This document shows positions 1 through 7,752 of a stretch of 18,994 nucleotides of DNA, piece after piece. The notes under the pieces were generated by a model, which was given only the letters and a program-made list of their open reading frames with translations, had not been told where the DNA came from and searched no databases. Source of the DNA: Solobacterium sp. GTDB taxonomy: Bacteria; Bacillota_I; Bacilli_A; Erysipelotrichales; Erysipelotrichaceae. Positions within the stretch are counted from its first letter, which is position 1. Each line of letters opens with the position of its first letter. The position numbers and the translations under genes are program-made. The stretch lies in the NCBI GenBank assembly GCA_017543025.1, contig JAFYGX010000029.1, forward strand, positions 1 to 18,994. Reading direction: 5' to 3'.

Positions 1-336
1 CAGATAGATATTCTCGAGGCCGGAATATTCCATATTGAATCCCGCGCCGAGTTCGAGCAGTGCAGAGATACGGCCATTGATCGTGATCGTGCCGGAAGTG
101 GGACTGAGAACGCCGGTGATCATTTTCAAGGTAGTTGACTTGCCCGCTCCGTTGGAGCCGATGATTCCGATCGTTTCACCTTTCTTTACGGAGAAGGAAA
201 GATGATCAACCGCACGGTATTCCCGGTAAAGCTTGTGGCGGGCAAGGCCGAGCGAGTCTTTCAGCCGGTCAAGCGGTTTATCATACAGCCTGTATACTTT
301 GCATACATCCTTGAGTTCGATCGCATTGTCTGACAT
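1..336 (-). CDS. ABC transporter ATP-binding protein for polysaccharide/teichoic acid export (N-terminal part, runs off the window)
   Basis: This is the ATPase half of a two-component glycan exporter, acting at the inner face of the membrane with the permease encoded just upstream. The first 112 residues are visible and translate without interruption to the window edge. A Walker A motif GSNGAGKST lies at residues 60-68, and the stretch ALLELGAGF followed by ENIYL is typical of the Wzt/TagH/RfbE branch rather than importers. The Q-loop region onward (signature motif, Walker B, any C-terminal glycan-binding domain) is outside the window, so Wzt-like and TagH-like versions cannot be told apart. 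The start is the ATG at 334-336, with GGAGG directly after the TAA stop of the permease gene (15-base gap), which implies one transcript and coupled translation. Confidence 0.93.
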   Translation of the reverse strand, partial: MSDNAIELKDVCKVYRLYDKPLDRLKDSLGLARHKLYREYRAVDHLSFSVKKGETIGIIGSNGAGKSTTLKMITGVLSPTSGTITINGRISALLELGAGFNMEYSGLENIYL

Positions 337-351
337 CGTATTCTTTCCTCC

Positions 352-1755
352 TTACAGGATGTCCGCAAAATGCGGACGCAGTCTGCGGAAGATCAGGAAT
401 CCGAACCCGCAGGTCAGGAAAACGACCGTCCAGAAATAAACGGTAAGTCCCGGCATCTCGAAAAACCAGCGCCGGGTAATCAGTGCATCCCGGTAGCCGT
501 TGACAATATAGAAGACCGGATTCAGTTTCAGAATCCTTACCAGAATCGGAGGAAACGCGCCGGAATCAATATTCCACATGATCGGCGTCACCCAGACCAG
601 CACCTGCATCACAATTGAGATCAGATGAGTGAAATCCCGGAAAAAGACAACAATCGCACTGCTGAAATAGGAAAACCCCGTAACAAACGCAGCCATGCAC
701 AGAAAATAGTACAGCAGCTGCAGTGTATGCCACCCCGGATAAAAGCCGAAAATACATCCAACCACTATTGCGGCAGCCACAAAGAACAGATGCACAAACA
801 CACTGGAGACCACTTTTACCATCGGCAGAATACTGATATGAAACACAACTTTCTTGACGAGATAGTTATACTCCAGCAGCGCATTGGAGGCAGTAACCAT
901 CACTTCCTGAAAATAGAACCACGGCACAAGACCTGCAATCAGCCAGAATACAAACGGAACGCTGATGCCGCTGCGGGCTGCCTGTGAACCGGCATGAAGC
1001 GCTTTTTCAAATACAAACCAGTACAGAAGAACCGTTACAACCGGTGGGATAAATGCCCAGACCGTACCGAGCACCGAGCCGGAATAACGGGTTCTGAAAT
1101 CATTGCGGGCAAGCGTGAGCACCAGTTTCCGGTTTGCGATCACTTCGCACGGAATCTCGATCAATGCGTTAAACTTCCGGAAGGAAATCACTGCGATCAG
1201 AAGCACAACAGCTGTACCGAACCACTTCAATGCGGCTGTAAACGGCGCCAGCGCTTTTTTTACCGTATCCGCCTGAAGCACCGGGTCCATCCGGTAGACC
1301 AGTGTTCCTTCGTGCTGACCGGTCACAACATGAAGCTGCTGATTTTCCGTTTCCATCCGCTCTACATGTTCTGTGTCTTCCGGGGCTGAAAACGAATAAC
1401 CGGACATATCGAACAGCGTATCATGAAAGGCAAGTGAAAAATCCGACAGCTTCACATCCGCAGGCTGATCGGACACAACCACCCGGATGACGGAGGAATT
1501 TGCCGGAATATCAAATTTCAGCGTTTCTTCCGCATCTGCCTTACAGGCAGCGGCGGATGAGCGCTGTTCGGAAAATACAGGTTCTTCTCCTTCCGCATAG
1601 TAGGCCCTTACAATCGAGTCATGATCGGAATGCATCGTAAACGCAAAGCGAAGCAGCTGATCGGAAGTATCCGTATCCGCCTTCCAGATCCCTCCCAACA
1701 TCAGTCCGAATACCGCCAGAAGACACAGCTGTACCGCTCTTTTTTTCAATGACAT
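352..1755 (-). CDS. ABC-2 type glycan exporter permease with extra N-terminal ectodomain
   Basis: This is the membrane subunit of the exporter. The last ~260 residues (about 205-467) are a standard Wzm/TagG-type ABC2 permease: NDFRTRYSGSVLGTVWAF at 218-235, LVKKVVF at 299-305, and FYIVNGYRDAL near the end at 415-425, with about six hydrophobic segments. Family members are usually 260-280 residues, but this one has 467. The additional part is a membrane anchor (about 8-24), a polar, beta-rich region (about 26-170) and a second membrane segment (about 172-192), which places the polar region outside the cell. I do not recognise that domain. The start at 1753-1755 is preceded by AGAGGA at good spacing and by a 7-bp hairpin. 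The ATPase gene follows after 15 bases. Confidence 0.93.
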   Translation of the reverse strand: MSLKKRAVQLCLLAVFGLMLGGIWKADTDTSDQLLRFAFTMHSDHDSIVRAYYAEGEEPVFSEQRSSAAACKADAEETLKFDIPANSSVIRVVVSDQPADVKLSDFSLAFHDTLFDMSGYSFSAPEDTEHVERMETENQQLHVVTGQHEGTLVYRMDPVLQADTVKKALAPFTAALKWFGTAVVLLIAVISFRKFNALIEIPCEVIANRKLVLTLARNDFRTRYSGSVLGTVWAFIPPVVTVLLYWFVFEKALHAGSQAARSGISVPFVFWLIAGLVPWFYFQEVMVTASNALLEYNYLVKKVVFHISILPMVKVVSSVFVHLFFVAAAIVVGCIFGFYPGWHTLQLLYYFLCMAAFVTGFSYFSSAIVVFFRDFTHLISIVMQVLVWVTPIMWNIDSGAFPPILVRILKLNPVFYIVNGYRDALITRRWFFEMPGLTVYFWTVVFLTCGFGFLIFRRLRPHFADIL

Positions 1756-1772
1756 ATCGTTTCCTCTTATCT

Positions 1773-1793
1773 GCGGCAGAACATAGCTGCCGC
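1773..1793 (-). promoter_or_regulatory. Leader hairpin just upstream of the permease ribosome binding site
   Basis: GCGGCAG at 1773-1779 and CTGCCGC at 1787-1793 form a perfect 7-bp stem with a 7-base loop, ending a few bases before the AGAGGA ribosome binding site of the permease gene. There is no T-run after it, so it is not a terminator. It may affect translation initiation or mRNA stability. The structure is seen in the sequence; the role is inferred. Confidence 0.4.
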
Positions 1794-2010
1794 ATTGAAC
1801 TCACACAGTAAAAAACACTTCAGGACCATTCGTCCTGCCAACCTATTTTACCTTAACGGCAGAAGGTTTGAAAGGAAGTTTAGAAGGTGGTAGAAGGACG
1901 TAAAAGGAGGGAAAAGGAGAAACCCGCCCGTCGGTACAGGCAGCTGTCATCTGCCTGCAGTCCGTTTCCGCTTTCCTGTCCCGCTTGCGGTTTCTCCTTC
2001 TGCGGCGCGT

Positions 2011-2038
2011 TTGTTTTTGTCTGCAGCTGCGATATGAT
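2011..2038 (+). promoter_or_regulatory. Candidate promoter of the plus-strand glycosyltransferase gene
   Basis: TTGTTT at 2011-2016 and TATGAT at 2033-2038 are separated by 16 bases, a reasonable sigma-A type promoter placed 60 bases ahead of the ATG at 2098. An AAAGGA ribosome binding site follows at 2081-2086. This gene therefore seems to be transcribed alone, independently of the minus-strand locus. Confidence 0.5.
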
Positions 2039-2052
2039 AGAAGAGAAATTCC

Positions 2053-2080
2053 CGTAACGGTTACCTGTTACGCAGTTACG
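2053..2080 (+). repeat. Three GTTAC direct repeats with an inverted CGTAAC in the 5' leader
   Basis: GTTAC occurs at 2060-2064, 2067-2071 and 2075-2079, and the reverse complement GTAAC at 2054-2058. CGTAAC at 2053-2058 can pair with GTTACG at 2067-2072 or 2075-2080. The cluster sits between the -10 box and the ribosome binding site, where it could be an operator or a leader structure. Confidence 0.4.
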
Positions 2081-2097
2081 AAAGGATTTTTAAAGCT

Positions 2098-3795
2098 ATG
2101 AAAAACTGGAAACGATCCCTGCGTTTATGGGATTACATGTCTGCTTACGGCCTCGGCGCATCGCTCCGCAAAGCCATCTATAAATTCAACCCTGCCTATC
2201 AGCAGTGGTTTCTTTCCCAGCAGGCCGACAACGAACTGCTGCTGAAACAGTCAGAGACCCGCTTTTCCTATGCCCCTCTGATCAGTATTCTCATGCCCGT
2301 ATACAACACTCCCCCTGCCCTTCTGCAGGCAGCGCTGGATTCTGTTGTGCTGCAGTCCTATGCAAACTGGGAGCTGTGCATTGCCAACGGCGGATGCGGA
2401 AGAGAAGCACAGGAGATTCTGGAAGATTATGAAGCAGCCGATCCCCGGATCAAAGTCATCACCCTGCCGGAAAACCGCGGGATTTCCGGCAATACGAACG
2501 CCTGTCTGGAACTGACGGAAGGCGAATATACCGCACTGTTTGACCATGACGATCTGCTTGAGCCGGATGCGCTGTTTGAAATCGTAAAAGCGCTGCAGGA
2601 AAAGCGGCATGATGTGCTGTATACCGATGAAGACAAATACCGCACGTCGTTCGGCCGGTTCTTCGAGCCGAACTACAAGCCTGATTTCTCGCCGGAGTAT
2701 CTTCGTTCCTGCAATTACATCACCCACTTTTTCGTGGTGAAAACCGCCCTTGTCAGAACGCTTGGCGGCTTTCGCTCCGCCTATGACGGCTCACAGGATT
2801 ATGATCTGATCCTGCGGTGCGTCAGTGCGGCAGAATCTGTCTTTCATATCCGGCGCATTCTGTATCACTGGTGCATTCATTCCGGTTCAACGGCAGACGA
2901 TCCTGAAAGCAAGCGCTACTGTTTTGAAGCTGGTGCAGCCGCGATCCATGACAGCGATCAGAATAACGGCATTGACAATGAGGTAACCATCTATCCCGGT
3001 CTTTATACGGTATATCAGTCACATATTCGCCCCCGTACGCTGCGCAGCCTGAGTGTGCTGATTGCCTGCAGGAGCCATGACAATGAACAGCTTGCCGGCT
3101 GTATTGCCTCCGTTCGAACTGCACTTGAGCAGCAGCAGATCATTCCTCACTTCATAATAATCGGAGATGAAGCAGCCGAAAGCCGGTACCGCCAGCTTTC
3201 AGAACACAAATCTGATCTTTCCTTTCTGAAGGAAGCAAATTCGGTTTATGAGAGTTTCAATCTTGCCGTACAGATGGCTGACACAGATGATGTGCTGTTT
3301 CTTTCCGACGAACTGCGGCCCGATGCAGAGGCAGATTTCGCTTCTGCCCTCTCACTACTGTCTGTTCCGGGCGTCAGCGTGCTTGGCGCAAAGCTTCTGA
3401 ATGGAGATACCATCGTATCTTCCGCAAAGACAATCGACGCAAAAGGAACAGAATACGATATATTCCGCGGGCTGAACCGCGGCGAACACGGCTATCAGTA
3501 CCGGGCAGTCATACCGAACAATGTGCGTTCGGTGTCCCTTTACGGAATGTGCACAAGACGGGAAACATTTCTGTCCATGGGCGGATTTGATCCTTCGGCC
3601 GGCCCTTCCCCGGAGTTTCACTACTGTCTTCGTGTATGGGATCAGAGACAGCGTGTTGTCTTTGTCCCGGAGCTTCTGTTTCAGACACCTGCGATGCCAG
3701 GCAGTCTGTTCAGGCCATCCCGGGATACCGTATTCGTGGATAACGATCCGTTCTGGAATCCGCGGATCTTCTTTCACTCCGGCTACTACCGCTGA
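2098..3795 (+). CDS. Two-domain GT2 family glycosyltransferase
   Basis: This is a cytoplasmic or membrane-associated GT-A fold enzyme that probably adds sugar(s) to the lipid-linked glycan. The first GT2 domain (about 60-285) is intact: ISILMPVYN at 62-70, ENRGISGNTN at 125-134, the metal-binding FDHDD at 148-152, YTDEDK at 175-180 and GSQDYDL at 231-237 with the later YHW, which resembles RgpF/O-antigen-type rhamnan or galactan transferases. The second half (about 318-565) follows the same fold pattern and ends in NDPFWNPRIFF, common in this subfamily, but shows LSDELRP where a DxD motif is expected and may be non-catalytic. It is the only plus-strand gene of the window, with its own promoter, and is convergent with the 3866-4576 gene. 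The donor and acceptor sugars cannot be read from the sequence. Confidence 0.93.
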   Translation: MKNWKRSLRLWDYMSAYGLGASLRKAIYKFNPAYQQWFLSQQADNELLLKQSETRFSYAPLISILMPVYNTPPALLQAALDSVVLQSYANWELCIANGGCGREAQEILEDYEAADPRIKVITLPENRGISGNTNACLELTEGEYTALFDHDDLLEPDALFEIVKALQEKRHDVLYTDEDKYRTSFGRFFEPNYKPDFSPEYLRSCNYITHFFVVKTALVRTLGGFRSAYDGSQDYDLILRCVSAAESVFHIRRILYHWCIHSGSTADDPESKRYCFEAGAAAIHDSDQNNGIDNEVTIYPGLYTVYQSHIRPRTLRSLSVLIACRSHDNEQLAGCIASVRTALEQQQIIPHFIIIGDEAAESRYRQLSEHKSDLSFLKEANSVYESFNLAVQMADTDDVLFLSDELRPDAEADFASALSLLSVPGVSVLGAKLLNGDTIVSSAKTIDAKGTEYDIFRGLNRGEHGYQYRAVIPNNVRSVSLYGMCTRRETFLSMGGFDPSAGPSPEFHYCLRVWDQRQRVVFVPELLFQTPAMPGSLFRPSRDTVFVDNDPFWNPRIFFHSGYYR

Positions 3796-3808
3796 TCATG
3801 CATACAGT

Positions 3809-3849
3809 AAAACACAGCGCCAACCAGATGATACAAGGCACTGTGTTTT
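3809..3849. terminator. Bidirectional hairpin terminator between convergent glycosyltransferase genes
   Basis: AAAACACAG at 3809-3817 pairs with CTGTGTTTT at 3841-3849, extended inward by GCC/GGC. The A-run on one side and the T-run on the other let it work in both directions. It lies 13 bases after the plus-strand stop and 16 bases after the minus-strand stop. Confidence 0.8.
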
Positions 3850-3865
3850 TCTGAATCTCTGTATC

Positions 3866-4576
3866 TCAATGTGTCCTGGCAATCCGCAGCAGCAGTTCTT
3901 CTGTGAAATGAATCCGGTTTGTGATCATTTTCAGCAGCGGGTAATGATGCATTGACGTCACATTTCCGCCATGCCTGCGATAGGAAATCAGTTTATCATC
4001 AATAAAACGGCCGCAGTGCTTCCACTCGCTGATCAGTCCGATCCATGTATCATGCATTTCAATATTCTGCGGAATCGGAAGAATATATTCTTTCAGCTCC
4101 CGTTTGAACGCCACGCAGCAGCCAAGATATGAATTGCGCAGAAGATTGGCAAACAGGCCCGGCTTTGAATGACGCAGTTCATAGAAGGATTCAAAGATGA
4201 CATTAGTTCCCGTTTCATCCACGACGTTCGCATCATGAACCACAGTCCATACCTCCGGCTGCTTCATCGCCTCCAGAACGGTTTCCGCTTTATTCGCCAT
4301 CCAGAGATCATCCTGATCGCTGAGAAAAATCACATCGCCGGAAGCGTGTGCAATCGCATTGGCGAAGTTCTGATGGACGCCTTTTTTCGGCCCCTGCAGG
4401 ACAGTGATATGCGGAAAACGCTTCTGAAATTCCGCAATGACCGCAAGCGTACCATCCTGTGATCCGTCATCGGAAATGATGATTTCATCTTCGTCTTTCA
4501 GATTCACAAGAATCGTTTCAAGCTGTTCGCTGAGATACTTTTCACCGTTATAGGTTGCCATGCATACTGAAATCAT
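3866..4576 (-). CDS. GT2 family glycosyltransferase (short, CpsI/RgpB-like)
   Basis: This 236-residue GT-A enzyme is predicted to transfer one sugar onto the undecaprenyl-linked glycan in the cytoplasm. Visible signatures are ISVCMATYNGEKYLSEQL at the N-terminus, IISDDGSQDGT at about 33-43, the nucleotide-sugar/metal motif LSDQDDLW at 85-92, MHDTWIGL as the acceptor-side motif, and the closing YRRHGGNVT. This set is typical of streptococcal-type rhamnosyl or galactosyl transferases, but the exact sugar is unknown. The preceding gene's TGA (4586-4588) overlaps the GAGGG ribosome binding site, with 9 bases between the two reading frames, so translation is likely coupled. It is the last gene of this operon before the shared terminator. 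Confidence 0.92.
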   Translation of the reverse strand: MISVCMATYNGEKYLSEQLETILVNLKDEDEIIISDDGSQDGTLAVIAEFQKRFPHITVLQGPKKGVHQNFANAIAHASGDVIFLSDQDDLWMANKAETVLEAMKQPEVWTVVHDANVVDETGTNVIFESFYELRHSKPGLFANLLRNSYLGCCVAFKRELKEYILPIPQNIEMHDTWIGLISEWKHCGRFIDDKLISYRRHGGNVTSMHHYPLLKMITNRIHFTEELLLRIARTH

Positions 4577-4585
4577 CTTCTGCCC

Positions 4586-5350
4586 TCATTCTGACCGGAT
4601 CCGGAAATAGATTGATTTGATCAGCTCCCAGCCATAGGATTCCAGCCAGTAAATACGGCTGTAGCCGTTGTCCCGGTAAGCCCGGTATTTTTCAGTCGCC
4701 CGCTTCAGCACACTGCTGAGACGGGTGTCCGTGCTGATGCCGTCCGCCGGGAAATTCGTAATGATCTTCGGAATTACCCGGATTCTGATATCTGTTTTCC
4801 GCAGTCTGGTATACAGATGGAAATCCGCATAATACCGGTAGGTTTCATCAAAGAAATACTTCTGATAGATCTCTCTTCTCAGAAACATGCTCGGATGGTT
4901 CCAGTGTCTCGAAGAGATGGGAAACCGGTCGATTCTTGACATCTTCACCGTAACCGATCCGTCGGGATTGATATAGTTCAGCCCGCCGTATGTCAGATCA
5001 AACGGTTCTTCCGCATAGAACGCATTGACATCACTGAGGGCGGACGGAAGATATGTATCACCCGCATTCAGAAAGGAAATGAAATCTCCCGATGCCAGGC
5101 GGATTCCCTTGTTCATCGCATTGTAAATGCCTGTATCCTTCTCGCTTGCGACGGTATATGCGATTCCTTTCGCTTCAAACGCACTGCGGTAACGCTCCGC
5201 AATCGAAACCGTACGGTCTGCGGATGCGCCATCCAGTATCAGATATTCATACGGTACGTATTCCTGGTTCAGGACGGACTGAATCGTCGGTTCAATGACC
5301 GCTTCCGCATTGTAGCAGACGGTTATGACAGAAAATCGAAGTCCTTTCAT
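4586..5350 (-). CDS. GT2 family glycosyltransferase (WcaE-like)
   Basis: This 254-residue glycosyltransferase contains FSVITVCYNAE at 6-16, ILDGASADRT at 38-47, the strongly characteristic SEKDTGIYNAMNKG at 69-82, and NAGD at 95-98 in the position of the usual DxD. The tail WNHPSMFLRREIY plus FDETYRYYADFHLYTRL is typical of the colanic-acid WcaE/PssK-like branch of GT2. It has no membrane segment. The start at 5348-5350 follows AAGGAG at good spacing, 24 bases after the sugar-transferase gene's stop codon. It is the middle gene of a three-gene minus-strand operon, and probably adds an early sugar after the priming enzyme. Confidence 0.92.
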   Translation of the reverse strand: MKGLRFSVITVCYNAEAVIEPTIQSVLNQEYVPYEYLILDGASADRTVSIAERYRSAFEAKGIAYTVASEKDTGIYNAMNKGIRLASGDFISFLNAGDTYLPSALSDVNAFYAEEPFDLTYGGLNYINPDGSVTVKMSRIDRFPISSRHWNHPSMFLRREIYQKYFFDETYRYYADFHLYTRLRKTDIRIRVIPKIITNFPADGISTDTRLSSVLKRATEKYRAYRDNGYSRIYWLESYGWELIKSIYFRIRSE

Positions 5351-5374
5351 TCAAAACTCCTTCCCCGCGGCATC

Positions 5375-7471
5375 TCAGAGCGCGCCCTTTCCGGAAAAGA
5401 CCGAGCCGAACGTCTTGAAGAAGATCCGAAGATCAAACCAGAGCGAGCGGTGTTCGACATAATAAAGCTCCATGGACTGCCGCTTCCCGTCGCCGTATCC
5501 TGCTTCATTTCTAGCATAGGCCTGCCAGTATCCGGTCATGCCCGGCTTGACGCTCAAGAATTTCTCGGTATCCGGGCCATAGTTGCTGATCTCATCTTCA
5601 ACTACCGGCCGTGGTCCGATCAGGCTCAGCGAACCTCCGAGAACATTGAACAGCTGCGGAAGTTCATCCAGGCTCGTTCTTCTTAACAGCAGACCGATTT
5701 CCGTAATGCGGGGATCATTGTTGATCTTGAATTCCTTCCGGTACTGTTCAAGCTGTTCGGGCGTCAGAAGTCTTGTCAGATCACCGGCATCTTCCCGCAT
5801 ACTGCGAAACTTGAAGATCCGGATGCGCTGGCCATGTTTGCCGATCCGGCTGTGTGCATAGAACGGAGTCCCGCCGTCTGTGCCGATGATCGCAATCGCA
5901 ATAATGAGATATACCGGAATAAGGACAAAAATGCCGGCAGCGGAGAGCACAATATCTGCGGTTCGCTTGAGGAAGCGGTACAGAAATCCGCCTCTTGGCT
6001 GATATCCGGTTTTCGCATAGGCAAGCGGAATCCGTTCCGCAAAGAGTTCACGGCACTGAATCCGCTCTTCCGCTTCATATTCGTGATACCACTTGGAACG
6101 GTTGCTGCGGAATGTGATAAACCGGAAGACTGCAGTTAACAGGATCGCCGCATAGCCGACTAATCCACGCTCATTTTCAAAGTCGTTGTTGCGGTTGTAT
6201 TCATCGATCGCCCAGTTGCCGGTAACACCGGGTTTTGCGGTATACTGCGAGCGCTCTTCCTTGTTCATGGAAAGATAATCTTTCAGAAGCGCCGGTTTCG
6301 GTCCGACAAAACCCATTTCCCGCGAGAAGACGTTGATCCACTGCGGCATTCCGTCCATATGAAAGAAGCGCAGAATTCTTCCGGCCGGCGTAATGACAGA
6401 CTGCCCTTCTGCCTCGCGTTCATGCGCATTTACATACATCGTGCGAAAGCGATACAGATAGAAGCGTCCGCCGCTCTGTCCGATCCGCACGTGTTCGGTA
6501 AACAGCGGTCCGCGGGAAAACAGCAGATTCAGAAATGCAGTCAGAACCGTAACAGCCGCAAATACAGGAAGTGTAGCCAGACACAGAATGAGATCGGTCA
6601 CACCTTTGAAAATCATCGTACGCCTTGCCATCGGAGCTCCCGGAAGAAACGTCATGACAGACAGTCCGCCCAGCGTATCCAGTTTCTTCGTTGAAACCGA
6701 CAGCGTCACATCTTCCAGATGCAGGTGGATTGTCTTCCCCATTGCACTGAACATCTCAAGATGTGCTTCCTTTTCCTTTGCCGGAATATCAGTCAGCGCA
6801 TAGAACACAGATGAGGTCCTGAATTCAATGAACTCTCTGGCAGACTCCAGATCTCTGCCGACAACCGGAATTCCGCAGAGTTCTTTCTCTCCTGAATCCC
6901 CTTTTCCTTCATCCGTCTGATCCACGAGCACGATGCCTGTCACCCGATACCGCCAGTCATTGGAGCTGATGAGATGCTTCAGAATGTCTTCTGCCTGATG
7001 GGAATCAGAGATGACAACGATTTTCTCGGCACTGTCGCTTTCCTTGTATTTCGGAAGGAGAATCCGCTTTACCGCCATGCGCAGCGCGACATCAATCACG
7101 ACAAATACGATCGAAAAGATGCCGATGAACATACGGGAATAATAGAAGCTGGTCTTCAGCGCAAAAAACAGAATCAGAATCAGAGAGATCACGTAGAACG
7201 TGAGCTTGATCACCGCAACCACTTCTTCCCCGAAGCCGCGGTTGAGATACTGATCATCCGTATACAGCGTCAGAACATTCGTAATCACATATGCGACAAC
7301 AACGATCATCATGAACTGTACATAACGGGAAAACTGAATCGTTCCGTAGACATCTTTCTCCCGGAAAAAGGAAGAAAACGCAAGGAAATATGCCGGGTAA
7401 TAGGAAAGAATAAAACTCAGCAGATCGATCATATTCAGGATATATAGCGTATATCGTTTTAAATTCTGCAT
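5375..7471 (-). CDS. Polyprenyl-phosphate sugar phosphotransferase with two fused bacterial sugar-transferase domains
   Basis: The enzyme is predicted to start the glycan by moving a sugar-1-phosphate onto undecaprenyl phosphate. Layout of the 698 residues: four N-terminal membrane segments within about 8-135; a Rossmann-like CoA_binding_3 region (about 148-278); a first sugar-transferase domain (about 284-450); a bridge; and a second one (about 497-698). The second is complete: KFRSM at 554-558, NDPRIT at 585-590, catalytic LDELPQLF at 601-608 (Asp602-Glu603), SLIGPRPV at 616-623, KPGMTGYWQ at 642-650. The first keeps RFRTM (341-345), GFVGPKPA and KPGVTGNW, but reads HMDGMPQW at 371-378, so the partner Glu of the Asp-Glu pair is Gly. 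Ordinary WbaP/PglC-superfamily enzymes of this size class have one catalytic domain (about 450-500 residues). Start chosen at 7469-7471; its ribosome binding site is weak and distant. Confidence 0.93.
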   Translation of the reverse strand: MQNLKRYTLYILNMIDLLSFILSYYPAYFLAFSSFFREKDVYGTIQFSRYVQFMMIVVVAYVITNVLTLYTDDQYLNRGFGEEVVAVIKLTFYVISLILILFFALKTSFYYSRMFIGIFSIVFVVIDVALRMAVKRILLPKYKESDSAEKIVVISDSHQAEDILKHLISSNDWRYRVTGIVLVDQTDEGKGDSGEKELCGIPVVGRDLESAREFIEFRTSSVFYALTDIPAKEKEAHLEMFSAMGKTIHLHLEDVTLSVSTKKLDTLGGLSVMTFLPGAPMARRTMIFKGVTDLILCLATLPVFAAVTVLTAFLNLLFSRGPLFTEHVRIGQSGGRFYLYRFRTMYVNAHEREAEGQSVITPAGRILRFFHMDGMPQWINVFSREMGFVGPKPALLKDYLSMNKEERSQYTAKPGVTGNWAIDEYNRNNDFENERGLVGYAAILLTAVFRFITFRSNRSKWYHEYEAEERIQCRELFAERIPLAYAKTGYQPRGGFLYRFLKRTADIVLSAAGIFVLIPVYLIIAIAIIGTDGGTPFYAHSRIGKHGQRIRIFKFRSMREDAGDLTRLLTPEQLEQYRKEFKINNDPRITEIGLLLRRTSLDELPQLFNVLGGSLSLIGPRPVVEDEISNYGPDTEKFLSVKPGMTGYWQAYARNEAGYGDGKRQSMELYYVEHRSLWFDLRIFFKTFGSVFSGKGAL

Positions 7472-7505
7472 AACAAAAAAACACCCTGCCTTACGGCACT
7501 GTTCT

Positions 7506-7514
7506 ATTGTACCA
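7506..7514 (-). promoter_or_regulatory. Extended -10 promoter candidate for the sugar transferase-glycosyltransferase operon
   Basis: Read on the minus strand this is TGGTACAAT, a TGn extended -10 with a 5/6 TATAAT match, placed 35 bases upstream of the sugar-transferase ATG. No good -35 box is present at 17-18 bases, which is usual for extended -10 promoters. It would make the glycosyltransferase operon independent of the surface-protein genes. Confidence 0.5.
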
Positions 7515-7554
7515 CTGAACGACCGGATTCCCCTTATGCGATCATGAGAAAAAC

Positions 7555-7603
7555 GCCTGGTTCTGAAGCAGCCAGCCGGTTCATCGGTTCAGAACTGACT
7601 GGC
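7555..7603 (-). terminator. Second terminator-like hairpin downstream of the first surface-protein gene
   Basis: GTTCTGAA at 7560-7567 pairs with TTCAGAAC at 7588-7595, with an outer GCC/GGC pairing (7555-7557 with 7601-7603) across a small internal loop. On the minus strand the stem is followed by GTTTTTCT. The 20-base loop makes it weaker than the hairpin at 7682-7716. Confidence 0.4.
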
Positions 7604-7673
7604 AGCACTCACTCAGGGCACTGCGGGTTTACTTCAATACCGTTTTCGCTGTCTCTCCTACAGCCGTAACGCG

Positions 7674-7716
7674 TAAGAAAAAGGATCCCTGAATGCAGCG
7701 CGCAGTCAGGAATCCT
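7674..7716 (-). terminator. Rho-independent terminator of the surface-protein gene at 7753-10860
   Basis: AGGATCCCTGA at 7682-7692 and TCAGGAATCCT at 7706-7716 form an 11-bp stem (one G-T wobble) followed on the minus strand by TTTTTCTT. It ends 37 bases after the stop codon. Confidence 0.85.
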
Positions 7717-7752
7717 CTCTGTTTGCTCAGAATGATCTGCAGTGCTGCAGAA

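Larger units (their letters stand above)
1756..2097. other. Divergent intergenic region between the permease and the plus-strand glycosyltransferase
   Basis: These 342 bases hold no credible gene. They contain the two leader structures of the permease (1773-1793, and CAGGAC/GTCCTG at 1821-1837), a weak minus-strand promoter candidate (TTTCAA at 1868-1873, 17-base spacer, TAAAAT at 1845-1850), a purine-rich stretch at about 1860-1925, and the better plus-strand promoter and leader at 2011-2079. The stretch 1926-2010 shows nothing I can name. Confidence 0.6.

Noticed and set aside
994..1389. Plus-strand open frame of 131 codons opposite the ABC permease
   Set aside because: Antisense to a well-recognised permease, with no ribosome binding site and no motif.
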